A stretch of DNA of 47,854 nt from Streptomyces yangpuensis (GCF_001005295.1 NZ_LBMK01000002.1:2083413-2131266), one strand, 5' to 3'. Shown: positions 17,394 through 27,036, counted from the first letter of the stretch. Translations and numbers: made by a program. The notes: generated from the sequence alone by a model not told the origin.

Positions 17394-17457
17394 AAAACCC
17401 CGGCAATCTGCGCGTAAAAGGAGGTGGCAAAAACCCCGGCAATCTGTACATTGCCGG
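17394..17457. repeat. Direct and inverted repeats in an AT-richer promoter region
   Basis: A 17-bp sequence (aaaaccccggcaatctg) occurs at 17394-17410 and again at 17430-17446, 36 bp apart. The second copy is part of an inverted repeat CCGGCAAT-N6-ATTGCCGG (17436-17457). The pattern fits a regulator binding site. The region 17331-17691 holds no gene and would contain the promoter of the gene at 17692. Confidence 0.7.
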
Positions 17458-17691
17458 ATTGTGCCGACGGCCGGCATGCGTTGATCTGATTGCAGAATTC
17501 CCATGAAGCCTGCCGCGAATCCGGAATGTTGAATTTCGGATCACGCTCCGCGCCGGATCGCAGAGCGCCACCGCCGCCGCCACCGCAACCCATCACAAGC
17601 GATGCCGCTAAAGATCCGCAGCAGGATCTCGGCCCGGCACCGCCCACGACCCGCAGGCCGGCGGTTCGGCCGCCGCGCGAAACGAGATGAG

Positions 17692-18480
<789 letters not shown>

Positions 18481-18657
18481 GCACGCGACCTGACCCGAGA
18501 AGGGAGCACCGCTCCGCGCCGCCACCCGGTTGTCCCCGGCGTCTGCGACGCGCCGCGGCCGCGCCTGCTCGGAAGCGTCGCCTTTGCCGTGGGAGTCGAG
18601 GCCGCGCAAGACACGCCCGCCCGCAGGTTGTCAGTGGGCGCCCTTACGCTCGCCTCC

Positions 18658-20031
18658 GTGAACGTGGATGATCTTGAGTGGCAGGCGCGCCACTTCGGCG
18701 GTCTTCCGCCGGGCAGGGTGGACCTTCTGCTGGAGCGCGGCGGGCTGGACCTGGTGATCCGGGCTGCGGCGGAACGCGGCGAGTGGTTCTGCGCGCAGGG
18801 CGCCGCGCAGGCGCTGTGCCGGGCGGGGGAGTTCGGCCGGGCCCTGCGGGTGATGGAGCCCTTCGTCGCGACCGGGTGGCGCGACGCCCTGTGGGCGCGG
18901 GCCGACATCCTGCTCCGGGCGGGCCGGTCGCAGGAGGCCCTGGATCTGGTCCGTCCGGACGAGGCGGGCCGCGCGTCGGCGGCCGAATGCCGCGCGTTCG
19001 CCGAACTGCTCACCCGGGCGGGACGTATCGACGAGGCCGTCGACCTGCTCGTCCCGCACATGGACGAGTCGTGGATCCTGTCGGCCCTGGTGGAGATCAC
19101 CGAGGGCCGGGACCGCGACGAGCGGATGCTGGAGCTCATCGCCCCGCACGCGCAAAGCGCGCGGGAGGCCCGCAGCCAAGGCCGGTGGGACCACCGGTTC
19201 GGGGAAGCGCAGGAGCTGCAGGCCCGGGTACTGGAGCGCGCGGGCCGGGCCGACGAGGCGATCGGGATCCTCGGCCGCGACATAGCCGGGCGTCGCTTCC
19301 TCGCCCAGAACACCCTCACCGCCTACGCCGAACTGCTGGCACGCCACGGCCGGCTCGACACACTGCGCGAGCTGGCCGCCGGAGGGGACGCCCGCACGGT
19401 CCTGGACACCTACGCCCGAGCCCTGCGCGACCACGGGCGGGCCGATGAGGCCGAGGCCGTGATGCGTGAGGCCATCGCGGCCGACGACTGGGTCGGCCAC
19501 CGCGCCCGGCTCTCCGCGACCCTGCTGTGCGACGGTCGGCTGGACGACGCGATCGCCGTGGCCGAACCCGGATTCGGCTGGTACGACTGCTCCAATCTCC
19601 TGGCACCCCTCGTCATGCTCCTCGACCGCCCCGAGGACGTGCTCCACCTGATGGAGCATCCCAGCGTCGTGCCCCACCACGGTCACGCGGAGTTCCGGCA
19701 CCAGTGGTGGGCCACGGCCCTCGCCGGCCTCGGCCGCGTCGACGAGGCGATCGCACTGGCCGAAGCTCACCCGGACCCGTGGACCGACCCGCGCATCGTC
19801 AAGGCCGGACTGCTTGACACGGCCGGCCGCCCGGACGACGCCGCTGCCGAACTGCGGGCCCTGGGCACGGTCAAGGCACGCGAGGCGCTGTGCGAGGTCC
19901 TGATCCGGCAGGGCCGGCCGGCCGAGGCGATTGCCGTCCACCCCACGGTGGCCGAGCAGCGTGCCGCCCGGCCGCAGCCCGCCCCTGTTCCCCGGGACGG
20001 GAACGGGTACGCGTTGGAACCTCCGTTCTGA
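18658..20031 (+). CDS. TPR-like repeat protein
   Basis: A 457-aa protein made almost wholly of about 34-residue helical hairpins with the pattern A.ll...GR.deAi.l, for example ELLTRAGRIDEAVDLLVPHM, RVLERAGRADEAIGILGRDI and ATALAGLGRVDEAIALAEAH. No catalytic domain or signal peptide is visible, so it is a cytoplasmic protein-interaction scaffold. The GTG start at 18658 lacks a ribosome site, but TACGCT ends 7 nt upstream, the spacing expected for a leaderless mRNA. The partner is unknown. Confidence 0.8.
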   Translation: MNVDDLEWQARHFGGLPPGRVDLLLERGGLDLVIRAAAERGEWFCAQGAAQALCRAGEFGRALRVMEPFVATGWRDALWARADILLRAGRSQEALDLVRPDEAGRASAAECRAFAELLTRAGRIDEAVDLLVPHMDESWILSALVEITEGRDRDERMLELIAPHAQSAREARSQGRWDHRFGEAQELQARVLERAGRADEAIGILGRDIAGRRFLAQNTLTAYAELLARHGRLDTLRELAAGGDARTVLDTYARALRDHGRADEAEAVMREAIAADDWVGHRARLSATLLCDGRLDDAIAVAEPGFGWYDCSNLLAPLVMLLDRPEDVLHLMEHPSVVPHHGHAEFRHQWWATALAGLGRVDEAIALAEAHPDPWTDPRIVKAGLLDTAGRPDDAAAELRALGTVKAREALCEVLIRQGRPAEAIAVHPTVAEQRAARPQPAPVPRDGNGYALEPPF

Positions 20032-20779
20032 AGGACCCCGGGGACCGGCCACCAACGAGTCCAAACCCTCCCCGACATCCGGGGACCGGCCTCCGGCAGC
20101 CACGGGGGAGACGGGCGTCTTCCCGGGGCGTTGACCGGAGTCCGAACCGGACCGTCGCCGCACAGCAGTCCCTCCGTCAGCTGCGGCGGGTGTCCGACCG
20201 GCGGAGGCGGTGCCGGAACACTGTCCAGGCGTCCACGTCGAGCGTGCCCTGGAACCGGCGCAGCAGCCGGGCCATGTCCTCGCCCGGTCGGGGGTGCGGA
20301 CAGCTGTGCGGAACCACGGCCAGGACGGCTGACCAGCACTCACGGACCGCCTGTTTTCACCATGCCTCGCCGCCGCCGCCGCCGTCGCCGCGCCCGCGCC
20401 CGGGATGTCCGGGGCCGCCGGACTGCGTGAGCCCGGCGCCGGGCTTCCCGTATGCACGCACCGTCCGAGGCCGCCGTCTCCCCCTTCTCGTCGGCGTTCC
20501 GGCGCGCTCGCACTGCGTTTGCCAGCCCCTGCAAGCGGCAGGAGACTGGCGGTATCAGCGTGGCCCTGCAGGGGGAACCGGGGCAGGCCGGCGCCGGACT
20601 CCTCTTCCACAGCCGCTACCACTGCCGCCGCATCAGCGGGGACCCGCCGACGTCTGCTGTGCCGCGCAGCCACCCCGGTCTGTTCTGTTCAGGACCGCGG
20701 CAGGCTGCGCGCGGCCCGTTCGACGGCGGCGGCCGTGGCGATGCCCGAGGAGGAGCAGAACGGGCGCGGCAGGGACGCG
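20032..20779. other. 748-bp region with gene debris
   Basis: No complete gene. A minus-strand frame at 20177-20356 encodes a 59-residue protein-like piece (listed separately). A CGC/CCG trinucleotide run lies at about 20369-20400. The rest shows nothing I can support. Confidence 0.5.
20177..20356 (-). pseudogene. Protein-like fragment without a recognisable parent
   Basis: The open frame between two stops contains ECWSAVLAVVPHSCPHPRPG followed by MARLLRRFQGTLDVDAWTVF and a basic end. The composition looks like a real protein, but there is no convincing start before the internal ATG at 20275 and no ribosome site. It is probably the end of a lost gene, or a 32-aa product starting at 20275. Confidence 0.3.
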
Positions 20780-20911
20780 ATGAGCTACGTGATCACGGTG
20801 GAGGAGGCCGGTGGCCACCCGACGGTTCTCCGGCAGTCGGACACCGCCAAGTCCCCCGCGTTCGCGGCCCTGCTCGCCTGGCTCCGAGGCCACTTCGCGC
20901 GGCAACGGTAG
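20780..20911 (+). CDS. Possible 43-aa small protein
   Basis: MSYVITVEEAGGHPTVLRQS leads into FAALLAWLRGHFARQR, a compact alpha/beta-looking small protein. AGGGA lies close upstream of the ATG. An ATG at 20741 would add 13 residues. The stop codon is the first unit boundary of a 21-bp tandem repeat. Function unknown. Confidence 0.4.
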   Translation: MSYVITVEEAGGHPTVLRQSDTAKSPAFAALLAWLRGHFARQR

Positions 20912-20961
20912 AGCAGCCCCTCACCGGCACCGAGCAGCCCCTCACCGGTACCCCTCACCGG
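20911..20961. repeat. 21-bp tandem repeat
   Basis: Two adjacent copies (20911-20931 and 20932-20952; one mismatch) of a unit containing gagcagcccctcaccgg, then a partial third copy, lie between the small gene and the alpha/beta hydrolase stop. Confidence 0.8.
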
Positions 20962-21004
20962 CTCGCCTGGGCAGCTCCCTCCAAGGGGCGAGCGCCGCCG
21001 GTCG

Positions 21005-21877
21005 TCAGTCCAGCCGGGTCAGGAGTTCGGCGAAGATCCGCGGCCGGCTGAAGTAGCCGACGTGCGAGGCGGGGAGCGTGTGGACGTCGAAGGGGTGGTG
21101 CGGGGTCAGGGCGTCGGCCTTGCGGATCATGTGGTCCTGGACGGCCGGGGGGATGCTGCGGTCCTGCGAGAGGCGGACGAAGGTGTGGGGGACGCGTCCC
21201 CAGCCCTCGGGCCGGACCACCGCGTCCGCCTCCAGCAGCGCGTAACTCTCGTCCGGGTCCAGCGAGTCGAGGAGGACGCGGAACTGATGGTCCGTCGCAT
21301 CCGCCATCATCGCGCTCTTCAGCTCCGCGAACAGCGCCGGATCGGAGTGCGCCCGGCGCCAGTTCAGCCGCATCACCCCCGGGTCGCCTACGTCCGGCAC
21401 GGCGATCCGCGCCGTCGGCGCGTCCAGCAGGTTGTCGTCCACCACATCCCACGGTTCGGTCAGCATGGCCGGGTCGCTGAGGCAGAGGGCGGACAGGTGC
21501 ACCACCCGGTGCAGGAGCTCCGGGACGGCGTTGGCGACGGCACTGACCGTCAGGCCGCCGAAGCTGTTGCCGACCAGGACCAGCGGCCCGTGTCCGGCGA
21601 GCCGACGCAGGACGTCCACGACGTGCCGCACGTTGTCCTGCAACGTGACGCCGCGCATCGGGGAGGGTTCGGCGGCCAGGGACGCGAGGTCGAGGGGCTG
21701 GCGGTGGTAGGCGGCGGGGCCGTCGGCGAGGTGGCCGTGGCCGGGGAGGTCGACGGCGTACGACAGGTGCCCGAGGAGGGCCAGTTCGTTCTGCAACGGC
21801 CCCCAGGCCCGGGCGTTGCTGGAACCGCCGTGGACGAGTACGAACACGGGCAGGGGGCGGCGCGAAGAAGCGCGCAT
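21005..21877 (-). CDS. Alpha/beta-fold hydrolase / esterase
   Basis: The 290-aa enzyme starts with the oxyanion segment VFVLVHGGSSNARAWGPLQN. It has the nucleophile elbow LVLVGNSFGGLTVS (Ser in GNSFGG) and a C-terminal SHVGYFSRP containing the catalytic His; the acid is probably the Asp in VRLSQDRSIP. The GNSFGG elbow and cap size resemble the salicylate-esterase/hydroxynitrile-lyase branch, so an ester substrate is likely. It has no signal peptide. Start 21877 is preferred over 21896 because GAGGAT lies at the right distance. Confidence 0.85.
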   Translation of the reverse strand: MRASSRRPLPVFVLVHGGSSNARAWGPLQNELALLGHLSYAVDLPGHGHLADGPAAYHRQPLDLASLAAEPSPMRGVTLQDNVRHVVDVLRRLAGHGPLVLVGNSFGGLTVSAVANAVPELLHRVVHLSALCLSDPAMLTEPWDVVDDNLLDAPTARIAVPDVGDPGVMRLNWRRAHSDPALFAELKSAMMADATDHQFRVLLDSLDPDESYALLEADAVVRPEGWGRVPHTFVRLSQDRSIPPAVQDHMIRKADALTPHHPFDVHTLPASHVGYFSRPRIFAELLTRLD

Positions 21878-21957
21878 GATGAGGATCCTCGTCATCCAGA
21901 GGTGAAACCGGTCGGTGGACTGCGGACCGGGCACCGACGAAGGCCGGCGGCACCGGG

Positions 21958-22011
21958 TCAGTGCGTGGACCGGATGCGCGCGGCCTGCCAGTTGTGGATG
22001 ACGGACGACAT
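21958..22011 (-). CDS. Possible leaderless 17-codon leader peptide
   Basis: MSSVIHNWQAARIRSTH is encoded 80 bp upstream of the hydrolase. A TAGGGT -10 box (22018-22023 on the complementary strand) ends 6 nt before its ATG, the geometry of leaderless Streptomyces transcripts. It could be a translated leader or the vestige of an alternative start. Confidence 0.35.
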   Translation of the reverse strand: MSSVIHNWQAARIRSTH

Positions 22012-22167
22012 GGCGCGACCCTAACCCGCAGCACCGTCCGGGCGCCCCCGTATATTTCCCGCCACCGCGGCGCACGCCGGTACACCCTGTGCGCCGTCCT
22101 GCCCGTGTGACGGAGGTGGAGCCAGCCCGTGCCCGCCGGCGTCGCCGACAAACAGCGCCCCGGGTTC

Positions 22168-22209
22168 GGTGAGCGGTCCGGCCTTACCCCTCGGACCGGA
22201 CCGCTCACC
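22168..22209. terminator. Hairpin terminator of the GNAT gene
   Basis: A perfect 14-bp inverted repeat (22168-22181 and 22196-22209) lies 18 bp past the minus-strand GNAT stop. Confidence 0.7.
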
Positions 22210-22227
22210 ACCGCGTGCTACTCCTCG

Positions 22228-23136
22228 CTAGGCCGCCGGGCCCGCCGGGCCCGCCGGGTGGAAGTTGATGCGTTCTCTGACGACGGGAAAGCCGGCCTTC
22301 GCGAAGTTCGCGGCCATCGGAGTGTTGGCCTGGTCCGTCGCCCCGGTGACGGACTCCGCGCCCTGCTCGACGAGAAAGTGGGTGCACTCCGCGAGGAGGT
22401 CGAAGGCGTAACCGCGACCGCGCCGTTCCGGGAGGACTCCGATGAACCCGACGGTCGGGCCGGAGGGGTTGTGGGCCGGGATGTGGATGCCGGCCAGATC
22501 GCCCTCCGGCGTGTACGCGGTCCGCCACCACTCCCGTGGAGAAGGGCACCAGTGGAAGAAGTCGAGTTCCTCCTGGGCGGCCCGGTCGAGGCCGCCCTCC
22601 TCGATGGCCCTGAGCGCGTGGGCGTCCAGGGTGGCGGAGTGGATGCGGCGCAACGCGTCGAAGAACACGGTGTCGTCGGGCTCGGCGCTGAAGCGCAGGC
22701 GCCCCGGCCTCTCGGGCAGACCGTGTTCCGGGGTCCAGCGGTACAGGAAGCGTTCCACGAGGCGTTCGTACCCCGCGGCTCGTGCGGCGGCGAAGCGAGT
22801 CTCGGCGGCGACGCGCAGGTCGGCCCTTTCCCGCCAGCCGCCGGGCAGGTTGATCTCGAGTTCGACCTGCCGGGGAGCGGAGCGCAGGAGGTCGGCTCCG
22901 GCTTCCTCCTCGCCCTCGGCCACGTCGAACCAGTTGATGTTGACGGGCTCCGAGTCATCGGGGCCGCCCCACCACGCGCCGCGTGCGACGACCTCGCCGT
23001 CACGGAGGGCCACGCGCTTCCAGTCGGGACGGAACCGGGTGAGCCGATGGCCTTCACGGGCGCCCAGGGGGTCGGGGAGTGCGTCGAAGAGATGAGCGTC
23101 GCTCGCTGAGAGCGTACGAATGACCGAACCGGTCAT
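22228..23136 (-). CDS. GNAT-family N-acetyltransferase
   Basis: A 302-aa protein with a variable N-terminal half and a C-terminal GNAT core. TPEGDLAGIHIPAHNPSGPT and VGFIGVLPERRGRGYAFDLL contain the acetyl-CoA pyrophosphate loop RRGRGYA, followed by GATDQANTPMAANFAKAGF and a final strand. Substrate unknown. GGAGGA lies 5 nt before the ATG at 23136. The tail PAGPAGPAA is encoded by short repeats. Confidence 0.88.
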   Translation of the reverse strand: MTGSVIRTLSASDAHLFDALPDPLGAREGHRLTRFRPDWKRVALRDGEVVARGAWWGGPDDSEPVNINWFDVAEGEEEAGADLLRSAPRQVELEINLPGGWRERADLRVAAETRFAAARAAGYERLVERFLYRWTPEHGLPERPGRLRFSAEPDDTVFFDALRRIHSATLDAHALRAIEEGGLDRAAQEELDFFHWCPSPREWWRTAYTPEGDLAGIHIPAHNPSGPTVGFIGVLPERRGRGYAFDLLAECTHFLVEQGAESVTGATDQANTPMAANFAKAGFPVVRERINFHPAGPAGPAA

Positions 23137-23327
23137 GGATTCCTCCGGGAAAAGCTGCTTGGTGCGCTCCCGGTCAGAATGGACGAACCGCGCCGGGATG
23201 GTGGAAGAGGGAGCGCTGGAAAGGTGTGAACTGCACGGCACTCGCCTCCTTCCGTTCATCTCAGGGCGTGGAGCCACACCGTACGTGATCTTCCGAGAGC
23301 ACGTCCACGGGTTCGAGGATCTGTACC

Positions 23328-23483
23328 GACGCCGACCTCGACGGCACAGCCGACATGTGGACCACCACCGGCGACGGCACCCTGAGGTTCTACCGGGGGC
23401 AGCTGTCGGGCACCCACCCGGTCGACGGCCCGAGCACACAGGTCGACGGCAGCGGCTGGAACACGATCATCACCATCGCCTGA
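23328..23483 (+). pseudogene. C-terminal remnant of an FG-GAP/VCBS repeat protein
   Basis: A 51-residue frame contains DADLDGTADMWTTTGDGTLR and ends VDGSGWNTIITIA followed by a stop. The D.DLDG.AD.W pattern and terminal beta strand are typical of the last blades of secreted FG-GAP proteins. No start or upstream domain remains. Confidence 0.65.
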
Positions 23484-23619
23484 TTACTGAGCCGCCCGCC
23501 CCGCGGGTGCCCCCGCCCGGTGGCCCCGCGGGGGCGCCCGCGCATCCCGACCGGCACACGGCGGAACCGGACCCGCCCTACCCCGCCCCGCCCCGCCCCG
23601 GGCCGGGTCGCGGCCGGGG

Positions 23620-24477
23620 TCAGCTGCGTGCGGCCCCGCCGCGTACGGCGGTGACCAGCCAGGAGCTGCTCCGCAGCCACACCCCGCCGTCCGCCTCGTG
23701 ACGTACCAGCGCGGACGTCAGTGCCCGGCGCGCCGTGTCCTGCGCGGGCGGGGTCACCTGGTCGAGCAGGTGACGCCCGGGACCGGAGTCCAGCAGGAAC
23801 GCCGCGGCGTCCGCCGCATCGGCGCCCCACTTCCCCGCCGCCTCGACGCGCCGCACGTCCACTCCGTCGAACCCGCCCGCGGAGAGCAGGTCGCGGATGC
23901 GGCCGGGATCCGTCAGGGAGAACATGCCGGGGCCGCCGGCCTTCCCGAAGCCCCCGAGCGGCAGGATGCCCCCGAGCGAGGCCAGCGCGGCGAGCCACTC
24001 GTTGGCCTCGGCCTCGGCCGCGCAGATGAAAGCCAGCCGGCCGCCGGGGCGCAGCGCGCGGTGGAGGTTGGCGAACGCGGCGACCGGGTCGGTGAAGAAG
24101 GTCATGCCGTACCGGCTGATGACCGCGTCGAACGCCCCGGCGTCCAGGGGGTGAACCTGGGCGTCGCCCTGTACGAAGGACACGTTCGCGACCCCTTCGC
24201 GTGCGGCGCTCTCCCGGGCCCTGCCCAGCATCGGCCCCGACAGGTCCAGGCCGAGCGCCCGGCCGCGTGCGGCACGCCGGGCGGCGAGACGGGTGGTGCG
24301 GCCGGCTCCGCAGCCGACGTCCAGCACGGCATCGGTCACGGAGACGGCCGCGGCGTCCAGCAGGGGCTGGTTGAAGCCGTCGTTGACGGCGTCCCAGCGC
24401 TCCTGGCTGCGGGCCCACTGCGCGCCCTCGTATCCGTTCCACGCCTCGGCCTGCGCGGTGTTGGCGAAGTGCCCCAT
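23620..24477 (-). CDS. Class I SAM-dependent methyltransferase
   Basis: A 285-aa enzyme with the SAM motifs VLDVGCGAGRTTRLAARRA (motif I), LGLDLSGPML (motif II), VQGDAQVHPL and FDAVISRYGMTFFTDP (motif IV) and LRPGGRLAF (motif VI). This resembles UbiE/arsenite-type small-molecule methyltransferases. It is divergent from the TetR gene with two palindromic operators between them, so it is the likely repressed target. The substrate may also be the TetR inducer. Confidence 0.9.
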   Translation of the reverse strand: MGHFANTAQAEAWNGYEGAQWARSQERWDAVNDGFNQPLLDAAAVSVTDAVLDVGCGAGRTTRLAARRAARGRALGLDLSGPMLGRARESAAREGVANVSFVQGDAQVHPLDAGAFDAVISRYGMTFFTDPVAAFANLHRALRPGGRLAFICAAEAEANEWLAALASLGGILPLGGFGKAGGPGMFSLTDPGRIRDLLSAGGFDGVDVRRVEAAGKWGADAADAAAFLLDSGPGRHLLDQVTPPAQDTARRALTSALVRHEADGGVWLRSSSWLVTAVRGGAARS

Positions 24478-24525
24478 GGCGAACTCCCTCCCACCGGGGC
24501 GCGGCAGGGCGCCCCGGCCCTAGAA

Positions 24526-24564
24526 TGGGCAAGTGCCCAAACAGTATGGGCGAGCGCCCATACT
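24526..24564. promoter_or_regulatory. Two tandem TetR operators
   Basis: Site 1 (24526-24539) is TGGGCA-AG-TGCCCA. Site 2 (24543-24564) is a perfect 22-bp palindrome AGTATGGGCG-AG-CGCCCATACT. Both share TGGGCrAGyGCCCA, and their centres are 21 bp apart, two helical turns. They lie between the divergent methyltransferase and TetR genes and presumably control both. Confidence 0.8.
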
Positions 24565-24592
24565 TGCAATCGGCCGACGGGAAGGGACTGTT

Positions 24593-25180
24593 GTGTCACC
24601 TCGTGGAGTGGCGATTCCGGACTTGCGCGAGCGGCTGTTCGCGGCCGCGGAACGGGTGGTGGCCCGCGACGGCGCCGCAGCCCTGACCAGCCGCGCGGTC
24701 ACCGCGGAGGCCGACTGCGCCAAGGGCGTCCTGCACACCCACTTCTCCGGCCTGGACGAGTTCGTCGCCGAACTGGTCCTGGACCGCTTCGCGCGCAGCG
24801 CCCGCCAGGCCGAGGCCCTCGGGGCCAAGGTGGGGCAGGCCACGGTCGCGGAGAACCTCCAGGAGGTCGTCGGGGCCCTGCTGGACTCCCTGCCCCCCGC
24901 GGTGGTGGGCCTGGCGATGACCCGCCCCGCAGCCGCGTCGCACACCCGCGAGGGCTTCCGGTCCGGCGCGCCCGCGTTCGACGCGATCCAGCACGCCGTC
25001 ACCACCTACCTCCAGGCGGAACAGCACGCCGGCCGGATCCCCGCCGGCAGCGACACCGCGGCCATCGCGCTCGCGCTCGTCGGCACCACCCACCACCTGC
25101 TGATGACCCGCAGCCCCGACCGGACCACCGACACCGGGGCGACCACGCAGCGGCTGCTGGCCGTACTCCTCGGCCACTGA
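24593..25180 (+). CDS. TetR-family transcriptional regulator
   Basis: A 195-aa protein with an N-terminal HTH (LFAAAERVVARDGAAALTSR, then AVTAEADCAKGVLHTHFSGL) and an all-helical ligand domain. The expected VTAEAGVSKGxLYxHF signature is slightly altered (DCAKGVLHTHF) but intact. The GTG start with AAGGGA upstream was chosen. An in-frame ATG at 24533 would put the operators inside the gene and is unlikely. Confidence 0.9.
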   Translation: MSPRGVAIPDLRERLFAAAERVVARDGAAALTSRAVTAEADCAKGVLHTHFSGLDEFVAELVLDRFARSARQAEALGAKVGQATVAENLQEVVGALLDSLPPAVVGLAMTRPAAASHTREGFRSGAPAFDAIQHAVTTYLQAEQHAGRIPAGSDTAAIALALVGTTHHLLMTRSPDRTTDTGATTQRLLAVLLGH

Positions 25181-25187
25181 GCCCCCG

Positions 25188-25235
25188 CCCGTCCGTCCCG
25201 CCCCCGCCCGTCCGTACCGCCCCGGGACGGACGGG
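25188..25235 (+). terminator. Hairpin terminator after the TetR gene
   Basis: A perfect 13-bp inverted repeat (25188-25200 and 25223-25235), with a short direct repeat (CCCCCGCCCGTCCGT) around its left arm. Confidence 0.7.
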
Positions 25236-25358
25236 CTCGCACCTCGGGCAGCAGTCCGCGCGGTTGCGGTGCGCGACGCCCGGCCCCCCTCCTGCACGGG
25301 GACTCATCCGTTCGGGTGAGGGGCCAATCCGCCCGACGGGTGCCGACGAATACCGGGT

Positions 25359-26939
25359 GTGAGCAGCTTCCGCACCACCACCGCCACCCGGGCCGGCCTC
25401 GGGGCCCTGTCCGGCCTGCTGGCCGGGTGCGCCGCGCTGGCGGCGGCCGAGCTGACGGCCGCCCTGGTGCGGCCCGCGGCCGGACCGGTGCCGGTGGTCG
25501 GCGGTGCGGTCATCGACCGGACCCCGGCGCCGGTGAAGGACTTCGCGATCCGCACGTTCGCGGAGCACGACAAGCTCGTCCTCCAACTCGGCATCCTCGT
25601 CCTGCTGTTCCTGTTCGCGATCGCCCTCGGCATCCTCGCCCTCCGCCACCGCCGCACGGCCGCGGCCGGGGTGCTGGTGTTCGGGATCATCGGCGGGGCC
25701 GCCGCCCTGAGCCGGCCCGACAGCGCCGGCGCGGCCGACGTCCTGCCCTCCGCGGCGGCCGCGCTCGCAGGCGCCGCGGTGCTCTCCGTCCTGGCGGGCA
25801 GAGCCGGCCCCACCGGACCGCCGCACAGGACCGAGAGCGGCGGGGCCGGCTGGAGCCGCCGGGGGTTTTTCAACGCAGCCGCCGCCACCGCGGCCGCGGC
25901 GGCCACCGCCGGAGCGCTGGGCCGGGTGCTGTCGGGGGAGCGGGGGCAGGGGGCTGTCGCCTCGCGCGACGCCCTCCGCCTGCCCGCCCCCGCCTCTCCC
26001 GCTCCCGCGCTGGGGGACGGCACCCGGCTGAAGGCCGCCGGCATCAGCCCGTTCACCACGCCCGTACGGGACTTCTACCGCGTCGACACCGCCCTGACCG
26101 TCCCCATGGTCGACGCCGGAGCCTGGCGCCTGCGCATCCACGGCAAGGAGGTCGCCAGGCCCCGTACCCACACCCTCGGCGAGCTCCTGGCCCGCCCGCT
26201 GATCGAACGGGACATCACCCTGACCTGCGTCTCCAACGAGGTCGGCGGCCCCTACCTCGGCACCGCCCGCTGGCTCGGCGTCCCCCTCGCCGACCTCCTG
26301 CGCGAAGCCGGCGTCCGGCCCCCCTCCCAGGGCGGTGCGGCCGACCAGCTGGTGGCCCGGTCCGTGGACGGCATGACGCTCGGCTCGCCGGTCGAGGACG
26401 TCATGGACGGCCGGGACGCCATGCTCGCCATCGGCATGAACGGCGAACCCCTGCCGTTCGACCACGGTTTCCCGGTACGGATGCTCGTCCCGGGCCTGTA
26501 CGGCTACGTGTCGGCCTGCAAGTGGATCACCGACATCGAACTGACCACCTTCGATGCCTACGACCCGTACTGGGTGAAACGCAAGTGGGCCCGCCGCGCG
26601 CCGGTGAAGACCCAGTCCCGCATCGACACCCCCAAGCCCTTCGCACGTCCCGCCGCCGGCCCCGTCACCATCGCGGGCGTCGCCTGGGCGCAGCGCCGCG
26701 GCATCACCCGCGTCGAGGTCCGCATCGACGACGGCCCCTGGCAGGACGCCGACCTCGCTGTCCAGGCAGGCGTCGACACCTGGCGGCAGTGGTCGTACCC
26801 GTGGCAGGCCACCCCCGGCGGACACACCATCACCGTCCGCGCCACCGACGGCACCGGTCAGGTCCAGACCGAACAACGGACGCGGACCGTCCCCGACGGG
26901 GCGAGCGGCCGGCACAGCGTGTTCGTCACCGTCCCCTGA
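25359..26939 (+). CDS. Membrane-anchored molybdopterin-dependent oxidoreductase (sulfite-oxidase fold)
   Basis: A 526-aa protein with four N-terminal transmembrane helices (to about residue 150). A WSRRGFF twin-Arg-like motif and Ala-rich helix follow, then the sulfite-oxidase/YedY-type catalytic domain. ITLTCVSNEVGGPYLGTARW carries the cysteine expected to ligate molybdenum; LPFDHGFPVRMLVPGLYGY and CKWITDIELTTFDAYDPYWV follow. The C-terminal Ig-like dimerisation domain (TIAGVAWAQRRGITRVEVRI) ends the chain. The catalytic part should be extracytoplasmic. The fasciclin lipoprotein gene 97 bp downstream is a familiar partner. The GTG at 25359 has no strong ribosome site. Confidence 0.9.
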   Translation: MSSFRTTTATRAGLGALSGLLAGCAALAAAELTAALVRPAAGPVPVVGGAVIDRTPAPVKDFAIRTFAEHDKLVLQLGILVLLFLFAIALGILALRHRRTAAAGVLVFGIIGGAAALSRPDSAGAADVLPSAAAALAGAAVLSVLAGRAGPTGPPHRTESGGAGWSRRGFFNAAAATAAAAATAGALGRVLSGERGQGAVASRDALRLPAPASPAPALGDGTRLKAAGISPFTTPVRDFYRVDTALTVPMVDAGAWRLRIHGKEVARPRTHTLGELLARPLIERDITLTCVSNEVGGPYLGTARWLGVPLADLLREAGVRPPSQGGAADQLVARSVDGMTLGSPVEDVMDGRDAMLAIGMNGEPLPFDHGFPVRMLVPGLYGYVSACKWITDIELTTFDAYDPYWVKRKWARRAPVKTQSRIDTPKPFARPAAGPVTIAGVAWAQRRGITRVEVRIDDGPWQDADLAVQAGVDTWRQWSYPWQATPGGHTITVRATDGTGQVQTEQRTRTVPDGASGRHSVFVTVP

Positions 26940-26949
26940 ACCCCCGGAC

Positions 26950-26969
26950 CCGGCCCGCCCCAGGGCCGG
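26950..26969 (+). terminator. Short hairpin between the oxidoreductase and fasciclin genes
   Basis: CCGGCCC-N6-GGGCCGG could partly terminate transcription and set the ratio of the two products, or stabilise an mRNA end. Confidence 0.4.
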
Positions 26970-27036
26970 CCCGGCAGCACCACCCGCAGAAGACAGACAG
27001 AAGCCCGAACAGAAGCTCAAAGGGGAGCAACTGATC

